A DNA stretch of 49,032 nucleotides from Myxococcales bacterium. GTDB taxonomy: Bacteria; Myxococcota_A; Polyangia; Polyangiales; Houyiibacteriaceae. The translations under genes were made by a program, and so were the position numbers. Under the pieces are notes generated by a model that saw nothing but the letters and a program-made list of their open reading frames with translations, was not told where the DNA came from and ran no database searches. This document shows positions 1 to 8,458 of the stretch, piece after piece. Where the stretch lies: positions 1 to 49,032 of the forward strand of contig JAAYBZ010000028.1 of the NCBI GenBank assembly GCA_012744445.1, given 5' to 3'. Position 1 is the first letter of the stretch. Every line of letters starts with the position of its first letter.

Positions 1-1171
1 CCTTGTCGAGCCGGCGGTAGCGGTAGCGGAGGAGCGCGCGCGTGAGCGTGGGCATCCGCAGGCTGAAGAAGGGGAAGATGAAGAGCTCGTCCCAGAAGAT
101 GTGCCCGCGGTAGGCCTCGCCGTTCCATCCGCGCGCCGGCATCCCCACGTCGAGGTCGAAGGAGTGGTGCGAGGCCGTCTGGAGGAGATGGTAGATGTGG
201 ACGCGCAGCTTCTTCTCGGTGTCGGGCGAGGCGGGCTCGCAGAGCTCGATGTCGAAGTCGTCCCAGAGGTGTCGCCACGCGCGGCGGTGCGCGTGGAGGA
301 GCGCCTCGAAGCCCGGCAGCGCGCGGATGCGCGTCCGCGCCTCGAGCCCGGCCTCGGAGATCGCGACGTCGCGCGAGGTGTAGAGCACGACGATCTTCTC
401 GACCGTGAGGGTCGTGCCGACGTCGACCTTCACGTCGATCTCTTGATCGACGCGATCGTGGGTGAGGATCGTCTCTTCGTCCGCGTCGACGAGCTTTCCG
501 TCGCGCATGAGGCGCGTCCTCGCCGCCATCGCGATCTGGATGAGCGACTGCCGCGTGCGACACCGGAGGAAGATCGCATCGCCTCCCTCGAGGGCCGCGC
601 GCTCGATGACGTCGATGTGCCTGCCTTCGAGCGCGCGGTAGCGGGCGACCCCGGCGTTGACGACGCCGCCGTCGATGCCGGAGCGGACCTCGAGGTTCCC
701 CGACCAGTCCTTCGCCGTGAGCTCGACCTCGAGGCCGGCGACGTGCATGTCCGCCATGCTCACGAAGCGACGCTCGCGGACGCGCGTCGTCCGGCCCTTC
801 TCGTCGCGGAAGGTGTAATCGCGGTGGAGCACGCCTTCGCGCAGGTCGAGCGTCTGGCGGTAGTCGAGGAGCTCGACGTCGTCGATGTGGAACCAAGGGC
901 CGCCGTCGACGCGGAAGGTGAGCGGGAGCCAGTTGGGGAGGTTCACGAGATCTTCGTTCTCGACCTCGCGTCCCTCGACGACGCTCCACGCGCGGTCGTA
1001 GCCGCCGGCGATGTACGTCCCGGGGTAGTGGACCTCGTCGGCGCGCGCGTCGGGGCACGCGGCGCGCGTGGCGAAGTAGCCGTTGCCGAGCGCGCAGAGC
1101 GACTCGCGGAGGCCCTCCTTCTCGGGCACGTAACCGACGAACTCGAGCGTCCAATCCGCGCGATCCTTCAT
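1..1171 (-). CDS. Glycoside hydrolase family 65 disaccharide phosphorylase, N-terminal part (cut by window edge)
   Basis: The reading frame starts with ATG at 1171 (protein begins MKDRADWTLEFVGY) and stays open to the window edge, giving about 390 residues without the C-terminus. The first ~270 residues are the beta-sandwich domain of GH65 enzymes (GNGYFATRAA, then HYPGTYIAGGYDR). Near the edge the helical catalytic domain begins, with the conserved block FWDELFIFPFF. GH65 members phosphorolyse trehalose, maltose, kojibiose or similar glucosides to beta-glucose-1-phosphate. The catalytic Glu lies outside the window, so substrate and activity cannot be judged. The start overlaps the stop of the mutase-like HAD gene by four bases (ATGA), which implies translational coupling and supports the classic phosphorylase plus beta-phosphoglucomutase pair. 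Confidence 0.85.
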   Translation of the reverse strand, partial: MKDRADWTLEFVGYVPEKEGLRESLCALGNGYFATRAACPDARADEVHYPGTYIAGGYDRAWSVVEGREVENEDLVNLPNWLPLTFRVDGGPWFHIDDVELLDYRQTLDLREGVLHRDYTFRDEKGRTTRVRERRFVSMADMHVAGLEVELTAKDWSGNLEVRSGIDGGVVNAGVARYRALEGRHIDVIERAALEGGDAIFLRCRTRQSLIQIAMAARTRLMRDGKLVDADEETILTHDRVDQEIDVKVDVGTTLTVEKIVVLYTSRDVAISEAGLEARTRIRALPGFEALLHAHRRAWRHLWDDFDIELCEPASPDTEKKLRVHIYHLLQTASHHSFDLDVGMPARGWNGEAYRGHIFWDELFIFPFFSLRMPTLTRALLRYRYRRLDK

Positions 1172-1944
1172 CGTCGGTCCTCCGGCGAAGCGAGGGCGCG
1201 ATCGAACGTGAGCCGCCGGTCCTCGCCGAGGCGGAGCTCGTCGAGGTCGTGCACCACGAGGTCCGCGCCGGCGTCGCGGAGCGCGCCCTCGTCGGCGCCG
1301 CGCGAGACGCCGACGACGAGCGCGAAGCCTCCGCGTGCGGCTGCCTCGACGCCGGCGACCGCGTCCTCGATCGCGGCGGCGCGCGCGGGCGGGACGCCGA
1401 GGCGCCGCGCGGCCTCGAGGAGGACGTCGGGCGCGGGCTTGCCGGGGAGGCCCAGGCGCTCGAGGTCGTTGCCGTCGACCTTCGCGTCGAAGAGCGCGCG
1501 CACGCCGGCGCGATCGAGCACGAGGTCGGCGTTGCGGCTCGAGGTGAAGAGCGCGGTGCGGACGCCGCGCGCGCGGAGCGCCTGGAGGAGGCGCACGGCG
1601 CCCGGGAAGGCCTCGACCGGGTTCGTCTCGAGCCACTCGACGAAGTGGTCCTGTTTGCGCCGCGCGAGCGCGTGCATCGTGTCGAGGCCCGAGGGATCGT
1701 CGGGCGTGCCCTCGGGGATCGCGATCCCGTGCGCCGTGAGGTAGTCGCGGACTCCATCGAGACGGGGCTTTCCGTCGATGAGGGCGTGGTAGTCGCGCAG
1801 GTCGAAGGGCTCGAAGGGATCGTCGTGGGTACGGCTCCACGCGGCGAGGAATTCGTCGAAGAGCGCCTTCCACGCGTAGGCGTGCGCGCGGGCCGTGTCG
1901 GTGACGACTCCGTCCATGTCGAAGAGGACGGCGTCGAGGGGCAC
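1168..1944 (-). CDS. Beta-phosphoglucomutase-like HAD hydrolase
   Basis: A 258-residue HAD-superfamily protein. Motif I is FDMDGVVTD near residues 7-15, with the nucleophile and acid/base Asp pair (DxD). The helical cap follows, then motif II (LFTSS), the Lys motif PGKPAPD and motif III (IEDAVAGVEAA). This layout fits beta-phosphoglucomutase, which converts beta-glucose-1-phosphate to glucose-6-phosphate. The assignment is reinforced by the GH65 phosphorylase gene that follows with a four-base overlap. I chose GTG at 1944, three bases past the stop of the ATPase gene. Longer versions of this frame run antisense-like through the ATPase and are not credible. A generic phosphatase of the same subfamily is the main alternative. 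Confidence 0.82.
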   Translation of the reverse strand: MPLDAVLFDMDGVVTDTARAHAYAWKALFDEFLAAWSRTHDDPFEPFDLRDYHALIDGKPRLDGVRDYLTAHGIAIPEGTPDDPSGLDTMHALARRKQDHFVEWLETNPVEAFPGAVRLLQALRARGVRTALFTSSRNADLVLDRAGVRALFDAKVDGNDLERLGLPGKPAPDVLLEAARRLGVPPARAAAIEDAVAGVEAAARGGFALVVGVSRGADEGALRDAGADLVVHDLDELRLGEDRRLTFDRALASPEDRR

Positions 1945-1946
1945 GC

Positions 1947-4661
1947 TCAGGCGGCCGGTGCCGTCGCCCTCCTCGCGTGCCACCGCCGGCGGACGAGCTT
2001 CTCGATCTCCACCAGCACGAAGACGGCGATGCCCACCCCCACGCATCTCTCCCATGCTGACGAATCGATCGGGGCGGTGCCAAAGAGGGCGTTCATGAAG
2101 GGCGCGTGCGTGAACGCGATCTGGAGGAGGAGACACGCCACGATGGAGACGATCACGGCGCGGCTGCCGAAGATGCCCGAGAGCGTGAAGGCGGGCGCGC
2201 GCGACGATCGGGCGGAGAAGAGGTAGAACATCTCGGCGACGACGAGCGCGTTCACGCAGGCCGTCTGCGCCTCGGCGAGGCTCACGCCGAGGCTCCGCTG
2301 CGTGGCGAAGACGTAGCCCGAGGCGAGGAGGAGCAGGATCCCCGCGTAGAGGATCCGGAAGACGACGAAGCGCGTGAGCAAGGGCTCCTCGGGAGGCCTC
2401 GGCGGCCGCGCCATCACGTCGCCTTCGGCGGACTCCCAGGCGAGGGCCATGCCGAGGGTCGCGGCGGTGATGGTGTTCACCCAGAGGACGTGGAGCGGCG
2501 TCATCGGCAGCTCGGCGCCCGCCAGGATGGCGAGCGCGATGATCAAGGCCTCGGCGGCGTCGGTGGGGAGGATGAAGAGGATGGTCTTCTTGAGGTTGTC
2601 GTAGACCGTGCGGCCCTCTTCGACGGCGTGCTCGATCGAGGCGAAGTCGTCGTCGGCGAGCACCATCGCGGCCACCTCGCGCGCAGCGTCGGTGCCCTTC
2701 TTGCCCATCGCGATGCCGACGTCGGCGCGCTTGAGCGCGGGCGCGTCGTTCACTCCGTCGCCCGTCATCGCCACGATCTCGCCCTCGCTCGAGAGCGCCT
2801 CGACGAGCCGGAGCTTCTGCTCGGGGCTCGTGCGCGCGAAGACGTTCACCTCGGTCGCCGCGCGCCGGAACGCCGCGTCGTCGAGCTCCGCGAGCGCGCG
2901 ACCCGCGAGGGATCGCTCGGGGTGCAGCAGGCCGAGCTCGCGCGCGATGGCCTGCGCCGTGATCTCGTGGTCGCCCGTGATCATCTTCACGCGGATCCCC
3001 GCGCGGTGGCAGGTGGCGACGGCCTCGATCGCCTCGGGGCGCGGCGGATCGATGAGGCCTACGAGCCCGAGCCAGGTGAGGCCGGACTCCACGTCTTCGG
3101 GCGCGATCGCCGCGCCGGAGAAACCGTTCCGCGTGGCGAGGGCGAGCACGCGCTGTCCACGCGCGGCGATCTCGTCGATCGCCTTCGTCCACGCGTCGCG
3201 ATCGAGCGGGCGCTCCCCGTCCTTCGTCGCCTCGCGGTGGCACATCGAGAGGAGGCGCTCGGGCGCGCCCTTGACGAAGATCGCGCGCGCGCCCTCGGGC
3301 CCCTCGTTGAGCGTGGCCATGTAGCAGCGCTCGGGGTCGAAGGGGATCGCGTCGAGTCGCGGCCACTTCGACCCGGCGAGCCCGAGCTTCTCCGCGAGGA
3401 CGACGAGCGCGATCTCGGTCGGGTCGCCCTCGGCCACCCAGTCGTCGCCTCGGCGCTTCAGCGTGGCGTCGCTCGCGAGGAGCCCGGCGCGGGCGAGCAC
3501 CTCGAGCGCCGGGTGCGTGTCGAGGCTCGCCTTCGCGCCGTCCTCGCGAAGGCCGCCTTCGGGGCGGATGCCGGCGCCCTCGACCTCGAGCACGGCCGAC
3601 GCGAGCCGGACGGTGCGCACCGTCATCTCGTTCTTGGTCAGCGTGCCGGTCTTGTCCGAGCAGATCACCGTCACCGAGCCGAGCGTCTCCACCGCGGGGA
3701 GGCGTCGGATGATGGCGCGCCGCGCGGCCATGCGGCTCACGCCGTTGGCGAGCGTGACGGTCATCACGGCGGGGAGCCCCTCGGGGATGGCGGCGACCGC
3801 GATCGCGACGGCCGCGAAGAACATCTCGGCGGGCGCGCGATCCCACACGAGGAAGCCCACGAGGAAGGTGATCGCGGCGAGCGCGACGATGCCGACGCTC
3901 ACCCAGCGCGTGAAGGTCTCGAGGCGGCGGTCGAGGGGCGTCTTGGGTGGCTCGACCTTGCCGAGGAGCCGGCCGATGCGCCCGATCTCGGTGTGGTCGC
4001 CGACGTGGACCACGAGGCCCCTCGCGGTGCCGGTCGCCACCAGGGTGCCGGCGTAGGCCATGCACGATCGGTCGCCGAGCGCGGCGTCGGCGTCGACGGG
4101 CTCGGTGCGTTTCGAGACGGGCGCGGACTCGCCCGTGAGCGCCGCCTCCTGCGTGCGGAGGTTCTTCGCCGCGACGAGGCGGAGATCGGCCGGGACGCGA
4201 TCGCCGGCTTCGAGCAGGACGAGGTCACCGACCACGAGCTCGGCCGAGGGGAGCTTCACGATCGCGCCGTCGCGCAGCGCCCGCGCCGTGGGCGTGAGCA
4301 TGTCGCGCACGGCCTCGATCGCCCGCTCGGCGCGGCCTTCGAAGACGAGCCCCGTGACGACGACGGCCACGACGACGCCGACGATCACGGAGGCGTCGAG
4401 CCACTCCGAGAGCGCGGCCGTGATCACGGCGGCGACGAGCAGCACGTAGATGAAAGGGTTGTGGAACTGACCGGCGAGGCGCTCGAGGAAGGAGCGGGCT
4501 TCGTGCTTGGAGAGGGTGTTCTCCCCGTAGCGCGCGCGGCGGCGCACGACCTCGTCGCTCCGGACCCCCGCCTGAGGATCGACCCCGACGACCTCGGCCA
4601 CGTCCTCGACCGTCATGGCATGGAAGGGGTGGTCGAGGCGCTCGTCTCGGTCTTCGCTCAT
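1947..4661 (-). CDS. P2-type cation-transporting ATPase
   Basis: A 904-residue integral inner-membrane P-type ATPase. Visible landmarks are the N-terminal cation ATPase domain, LTGES (actuator, ~residues 175-179), IPEGLP in the fourth membrane helix (~292-297), the phosphorylation motif SDKTGTLTKNEMTV (Asp ~336), the hinge MTGDGVNDAPALK and a C-terminal set of membrane helices. PEGLP and NTITAATLGMALA place it in the P2 group (calcium, sodium or CtpF-like pumps) rather than the heavy-metal P1B group, since no CPC motif or metal-binding N-domain is present. The ion cannot be fixed from sequence alone. ATG at 4661 precedes MSEDRDERL. The gene sits 14 bases after the lipid kinase and directly before the mutase gene, so it is probably co-transcribed with both. 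Confidence 0.93.
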   Translation of the reverse strand: MSEDRDERLDHPFHAMTVEDVAEVVGVDPQAGVRSDEVVRRRARYGENTLSKHEARSFLERLAGQFHNPFIYVLLVAAVITAALSEWLDASVIVGVVVAVVVTGLVFEGRAERAIEAVRDMLTPTARALRDGAIVKLPSAELVVGDLVLLEAGDRVPADLRLVAAKNLRTQEAALTGESAPVSKRTEPVDADAALGDRSCMAYAGTLVATGTARGLVVHVGDHTEIGRIGRLLGKVEPPKTPLDRRLETFTRWVSVGIVALAAITFLVGFLVWDRAPAEMFFAAVAIAVAAIPEGLPAVMTVTLANGVSRMAARRAIIRRLPAVETLGSVTVICSDKTGTLTKNEMTVRTVRLASAVLEVEGAGIRPEGGLREDGAKASLDTHPALEVLARAGLLASDATLKRRGDDWVAEGDPTEIALVVLAEKLGLAGSKWPRLDAIPFDPERCYMATLNEGPEGARAIFVKGAPERLLSMCHREATKDGERPLDRDAWTKAIDEIAARGQRVLALATRNGFSGAAIAPEDVESGLTWLGLVGLIDPPRPEAIEAVATCHRAGIRVKMITGDHEITAQAIARELGLLHPERSLAGRALAELDDAAFRRAATEVNVFARTSPEQKLRLVEALSSEGEIVAMTGDGVNDAPALKRADVGIAMGKKGTDAAREVAAMVLADDDFASIEHAVEEGRTVYDNLKKTILFILPTDAAEALIIALAILAGAELPMTPLHVLWVNTITAATLGMALAWESAEGDVMARPPRPPEEPLLTRFVVFRILYAGILLLLASGYVFATQRSLGVSLAEAQTACVNALVVAEMFYLFSARSSRAPAFTLSGIFGSRAVIVSIVACLLLQIAFTHAPFMNALFGTAPIDSSAWERCVGVGIAVFVLVEIEKLVRRRWHARRATAPAA

Positions 4662-4675
4662 CTCGAAGGCACAGC

Positions 4676-5635
4676 TTACGGTGGATGCGCCTCCGGGGTG
4701 AAATCCGGCCCGCGATCGCGCCGGGGCGCGAAGATCCGTAGCGACTCCGCGGTGAAGCGGAGGTCGACTTCGCCTTCGTCGTAGGGCGCGGCGCCACGCG
4801 AGGGGGAGAGGACGGTGTCGTCGAGGTGAAAGGGCGCGCCCTCCCACTCGAGGCGGACCTGCTCCCCGCGGAGGACCCGCGGAGGAGGCGATCCGTCGGC
4901 CTCGTCGGCCTCGAGCTTGGCCTCGAGCCAGCCGCGCTCGGCCTCGCCCACGAGCACGACCTCGAAGCGTCCGTCGCCCGTGTCGGCGTCCGGCGCCAGG
5001 CGTAGGCGCGGGCCCACGGAGGCGATGTTCATCGCTTCGACCAGGAGGTACTCGCCTTCGATCGAGTTGCCGTCGACGGTGATGCGCCCCCAGCGAGGCG
5101 CGTGCTCGTCGAGGAGCTTGCGGAGCGAGAGCCGGAGCGCGGTGATCTTCTCCTGCGCCGTGACGTAGCCCAAGGGGCGTGCGCGCCGGCCGAGCTCGGG
5201 GATCGCGCGCGCCACGAGGCCGAAGCCCGCGCCCTCGAAGAAATGGCGCTCGCCGAATTCGCCCGCGGCGAGGCCGACGTCGAAGGCGCTCGCCTCGAAG
5301 GCGGGCCAGCCCGCGATGTCGCGGAAGGCGTCGATGGAGAAGCCGAGGTGACGGCCGATGTTGTTGGCCGTGCCGAGCGGGAGGATCGTGAGGAGGCGCG
5401 ACGAGCCGAGGAGGTGCCGCGCGACCTTGCTCACGGTCCCGTCCCCGCCCGCGGCCACCACGATCTCGGACTGCACCGCGAGCGCGTCTTCGAGGCCTTC
5501 GTCGAGGGCGCGGTAGAGCACCTCGTAGCCGGCGCCGCGCATCGCCTCGAGCAGGGCCCGCGTCTCGGGCTGGCGCAGGCCCGAGCTCGGGTTGTGCACG
5601 ACGAGGACGCGCCAGGGCTTTCGGGATGACCCCAC
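4676..5635 (-). CDS. Diacylglycerol/sphingosine-kinase-family lipid kinase (YegS/DagK-like)
   Basis: A predicted 319-residue cytoplasmic lipid kinase. The catalytic domain shows VVHNPSSG near residue 13, the nucleotide-binding motif AAGGDGTV (~61-68) and LPLGTANN (~85-92), all hallmarks of the DAGK catalytic fold. The C-terminal half has the expected second beta-domain. Such enzymes phosphorylate diacylglycerol or related lipids with ATP. The start is GTG at 5635. An in-frame extension upstream would run through surE on the opposite strand and was rejected. It is the first gene of a minus-strand run (lipid kinase, ATPase, HAD, GH65) and is divergent from surE across about 50 bases that must hold both promoters. 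Substrate is inferred only at family level. Confidence 0.85.
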   Translation of the reverse strand: MGSSRKPWRVLVVHNPSSGLRQPETRALLEAMRGAGYEVLYRALDEGLEDALAVQSEIVVAAGGDGTVSKVARHLLGSSRLLTILPLGTANNIGRHLGFSIDAFRDIAGWPAFEASAFDVGLAAGEFGERHFFEGAGFGLVARAIPELGRRARPLGYVTAQEKITALRLSLRKLLDEHAPRWGRITVDGNSIEGEYLLVEAMNIASVGPRLRLAPDADTGDGRFEVVLVGEAERGWLEAKLEADEADGSPPPRVLRGEQVRLEWEGAPFHLDDTVLSPSRGAAPYDEGEVDLRFTAESLRIFAPRRDRGPDFTPEAHPP

Positions 5636-5686
5636 GATCTCACTGTGTGGACACGGGCTCGGTCCGACCAGGGAGGAAGGGGAGCG

Positions 5687-6445
5687 ATGCGCATCCTCGT
5701 GAGCAACGACGACGGGATCTTCAGCCCGGGGCTGCTCGCCCTCGCGCGCGCGGCGAGCGAGTTCGGCGAGGTGCGGATCGTGGCGCCCGACGTCGAGCAA
5801 TCCTCGATGGGCCACGCGATCACGCACTCGCGCCCGCTCGTGTGCCGTTCGGCCGACGTCGGTGACTTCGAGGCCTATCGCGTGAACGGCACGCCGGCCG
5901 ATTGCGTGGCGCTCGGCATGTACCGATGGGGCGAGGTCGACGCCGTGGTCTCCGGCATCAACCTCGGCCTGAACCTCGGCAACTCGACCTGGCACTCGGG
6001 CACGCTCGCCGCCGCCAAGCAGGCCGTGCTCCTCAACCGGCAGGGGATCGCCTTCAGCGCGCCCTCCTTCGATCATCACGAGTCCTATGAACCGCTCGTG
6101 CCCTTCGTGGCCGAGGTGCTCGACCGCCTGCTCGGCGACGAGGGCTTCCCGCTCGTCAACGTGAACCTCCCTGCCGAGCCGCGCGGGCTCCGGTGGACGC
6201 GCCAATCGGTGCGGCACTACGCGGGCGCCGTCGTCCCGGGCGAGCATCCGGCGGGGCACGAGCACTTCTGGTTCGTGGTGAAGCCCGTCGAAGAGGTGGA
6301 GGAGGGCAGCGATCGGTGGGCCGTCGAGGAGGGCTACGTCTCGATGACGCCGCTCCGGCTCGATCTCACCGACGTCGACGCGCTCCGGCGCGCCCGGGCG
6401 AGCTTCGAGGGGAGACCTCCCGATCGCGACGCGCCCCGCGGCTAG
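5687..6445 (+). CDS. surE: 5'/3'-nucleotidase SurE
   Basis: A 252-residue protein beginning MRILVSNDDGIFSPGL, the SurE signature whose Asn7, Asp8 and Asp9 bind the catalytic divalent metal. VAPDVEQSSMGHAIT, NGTPADCVALG and VVSGINLGLNLG complete the usual active-site set. SurE is a stationary-phase survival nucleotidase acting on nucleoside monophosphates and polyphosphates. The ATG at 5687 follows the purine-rich run GGAGGAAGGGGAG, a strong ribosome binding site, so the ATG 42 bases upstream is not needed. The TAG stop shares the palindrome CTAG with the stop of the convergent esterase gene, so the two genes end on top of each other. Confidence 0.95.
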   Translation: MRILVSNDDGIFSPGLLALARAASEFGEVRIVAPDVEQSSMGHAITHSRPLVCRSADVGDFEAYRVNGTPADCVALGMYRWGEVDAVVSGINLGLNLGNSTWHSGTLAAAKQAVLLNRQGIAFSAPSFDHHESYEPLVPFVAEVLDRLLGDEGFPLVNVNLPAEPRGLRWTRQSVRHYAGAVVPGEHPAGHEHFWFVVKPVEEVEEGSDRWAVEEGYVSMTPLRLDLTDVDALRRARASFEGRPPDRDAPRG

Positions 6446-7266
6446 CGGAGGAAGGCGAGCGTCTCGGCGATCGCGGCCTCGGTGGCCTCGGAGGGGAAGT
6501 TGAAGAAGCCGTGCGGCGCACCCTCGTAGACGGCGAGGCGCGTCTCGAGGCCGAGCGCGCGGCGGTGCGCGGCGAGCCTGTGGGCTTGCGCGACGGGGAC
6601 GAGTCCGTCGTCCGTGCCGTGGAGGAGGAGCGCCGGCACGCGCGGTTGCGGCTCGCCGAGCGGGGAGCGCGCGCGCCAGACCTCGGGGTCGGACGAGCGG
6701 AAGAGGAGCCGCGGGAGCACACGCGCGAGCGGCCCCTCGAGGTGATCGAGCTCGTAGAGGCCGAAGCCGAGGACGAGGCGATCGACCGCGCCCTCCTCGC
6801 GCGAGGCGGCGAGCATCGCGAGCGTGCCGCCGGCGGAGAGGCCGAGCATCGCGACGCGATCGGCCGCGAGCCCGAGGCGCGTCGCCCGCCGGTGCCAGTA
6901 CGTGAGCGCCGCCCGGACGTCGTCCCGCGCCTCGTCGAGGCGCCCGCCGCGGAAGAGCATGCGGTAGTCGATGGCGAAGGCCGCGATGCCCGAGGCGACG
7001 AGGCGCGTCGCGAGGTGGCGCATGGGGAGCATCGCGCGCGAGCCGATCACGAAGCCGCCGCCGTGGACGAGCACGACGGAGGCGCCGGTGGGCTCGGGCG
7101 GGAGGTAGACGTCGCCGAGCGGCGCGATCCCGCGCGCGGGCGCCTCGCGGTAGCGCACCGTCTCGACGGGCGCCGCCGGCTCGAAGAAGGGCTTCTTGGT
7201 GAGCGAGACGAGGGCGCTCACGAGGGCGCCGTAGCGGAGCGCGCCGCCCTGGGGCTCGGAGGACAT
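6442..7266 (-). CDS. Alpha/beta-hydrolase esterase, hormone-sensitive-lipase family
   Basis: A 274-residue alpha/beta hydrolase with the HSL-family oxyanion motif HGGG (~68-71), the nucleophile elbow GLSAG (Ser ~144), an Asp in HGTDD (~219) and the catalytic His in GAPHGFFNFP (~252). Together these form a complete Ser-Asp-His triad. The family hydrolyses short-chain acyl esters. No signal peptide is evident, so it is probably cytoplasmic. It lies 24 bases downstream of the RTX lipoprotein gene on the same strand and may be co-transcribed with it, though no functional link is obvious. It converges on surE with overlapping stop codons. The true substrate is unknown. Confidence 0.9.
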   Translation of the reverse strand: MSSEPQGGALRYGALVSALVSLTKKPFFEPAAPVETVRYREAPARGIAPLGDVYLPPEPTGASVVLVHGGGFVIGSRAMLPMRHLATRLVASGIAAFAIDYRMLFRGGRLDEARDDVRAALTYWHRRATRLGLAADRVAMLGLSAGGTLAMLAASREEGAVDRLVLGFGLYELDHLEGPLARVLPRLLFRSSDPEVWRARSPLGEPQPRVPALLLHGTDDGLVPVAQAHRLAAHRRALGLETRLAVYEGAPHGFFNFPSEATEAAIAETLAFLR

Positions 7267-7290
7267 CGGCCGGAGCCTAGCGCAGCTCGT

Positions 7291-8403
7291 TCAGAGCTCG
7301 CACGCCGTGCCGGTGAGGTGCGGGGGGAGGAGCGTGTCGACGCCGGGTCCGCAGTGGAGGACCACGTCGTCCTCGTCACCGTGGAGCGTGTCGTCGTCCT
7401 CCTGTCCGCGGAGCGTGTCGGCGCCGGGGCCGCCGTCGAGGAGGTCGCTTCCGCGGCCGCCGTCGAGGGTGTCGTCGCCCTCCTCGCCGTAGAGGAGGTC
7501 GTTGCCGGGTTGGCCGAAGAGCTGATCGTGGCCCGGCCCGCCGCGGAGCAGGTCGTCGCCGCCCTTCCCGAAGAGCTGGTCGTCGCCCGGCCCGCCGTAG
7601 AGCTCGTCGTCGCCCTCGGCGCCGCGGAGCTCGTCGTTGCCCTCGCCGCCGTAGAGGAGGTTGGCGCCGAACTGTCCTTCGAGGAGGTCGTTGCCAGGGC
7701 CGCCGTCGAGGAGGTCGTCGCCGCGCCCGCCGATGAGCTCGTCGTTGCCCTCGCCGCCGTAGAGCTCGTCGTTGCCGTATTGGCCGGCGAGGAAGTCGTC
7801 GCCGTCGCCGCCGTCGAGCCAGTCGTCGTCTTCGCCGCCGTAGAGGAAGTCGTTGCCGGCGCCGCCCTCGAGGCGGTCTTCGCCCTCTTCGCCCCAGATC
7901 ACGTCGTCGCCGTCGCCGCCGAAGATCGTGTCGTTGCCCGCGCCGCCGAAGATCGTGTCGTTGCCGCCGAGGCCATGGATCACGTCGTCTCCACCGCAGG
8001 CGACGATGCAGTCGTCCCCCTCGGTGCCGTAGAGGACGTCGTCTCCGTCGGTGCCGACGATGATGTTCGAGCCCGGCGGGCAGTCGAGCGTGGTCTTCGA
8101 CTCGAAGTCGACGAAGGTGCAGCGCGGCTCGCCCGCGTCCGCGTCGGTGCTCCCATCGGGGGCCGCCGCGTCTTCGGGGCCTCCGTCGTCGGCGCCCCCG
8201 TCGTCTGGGGAAGGCCCTGCGTCCAGGAGGGTGCCGCCGTCGACCGCGGCGTCTTCGACGTCTGCGTCGTGGGGCGGGCCGACGTCCGGGACGTCGGCGT
8301 CCGCCCCGGCGTCGACGTCGACGACCGGGGTGTGCGAGAAGCAACCGGCGAGCGCGAGCGCCGCGACCAGCGCGAGGCGGAGTTCACCCGAGCGAGGGCC
8401 CAT
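7291..8403 (-). CDS. Lipoprotein with an RTX-type calcium-binding repeat domain
   Basis: A 370-residue predicted lipoprotein. A signal peptide ends in the lipobox LALAGC (Cys ~21). It is followed by a ~70-residue linker dominated by Asp, Ala, Gly and Pro, then a short CTFVDFES segment, then 27 consecutive nonapeptides of the GGxGxDxLx type from about residue 116 to 358, and a 12-residue tail. These repeats are the RTX (hemolysin-type) beta-roll, which folds on binding calcium outside the cell. No enzymatic domain is fused and no type I secretion genes are nearby. With a lipobox rather than a C-terminal secretion signal, it is more likely anchored to the envelope than exported by a type I system. 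The function is unknown. Confidence 0.88.
   Translation of the reverse strand: MGPRSGELRLALVAALALAGCFSHTPVVDVDAGADADVPDVGPPHDADVEDAAVDGGTLLDAGPSPDDGGADDGGPEDAAAPDGSTDADAGEPRCTFVDFESKTTLDCPPGSNIIVGTDGDDVLYGTEGDDCIVACGGDDVIHGLGGNDTIFGGAGNDTIFGGDGDDVIWGEEGEDRLEGGAGNDFLYGGEDDDWLDGGDGDDFLAGQYGNDELYGGEGNDELIGGRGDDLLDGGPGNDLLEGQFGANLLYGGEGNDELRGAEGDDELYGGPGDDQLFGKGGDDLLRGGPGHDQLFGQPGNDLLYGEEGDDTLDGGRGSDLLDGGPGADTLRGQEDDDTLHGDEDDVVLHCGPGVDTLLPPHLTGTACEL
7330..8058 (-). repeat. 27 in-frame 27-bp units encoding RTX nonapeptides
   Basis: The block consists of about 27 imperfect 27-base units, each encoding one nonapeptide such as YGGEGNDEL or DGGPGNDLL. The unit YGGEGNDEL occurs twice exactly. The second half is more uniform than the first, and the last three units are degenerate (VVL and HCG variants), as expected for an array that grows and shrinks by slippage or unequal exchange. 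Confidence 0.85.
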
Positions 8404-8458
8404 CCCCCGAAGTTAACCACACCGGGGCGGCCGTGTCGGGGGGCGCCCCGATTTCCCG

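Noticed and set aside
2106..4784. 892-codon plus-strand open frame antisense to the P-type ATPase
   Set aside because: Low-complexity Arg/Glu/Gly composition and no motif; it is a shadow of the ATPase gene.
7330..8058. 27-bp periodic DNA that could be mistaken for a repeat array or CRISPR
   Set aside because: The repeats are in frame, imperfect and encode RTX nonapeptides; there are no unique spacers and no cas genes.
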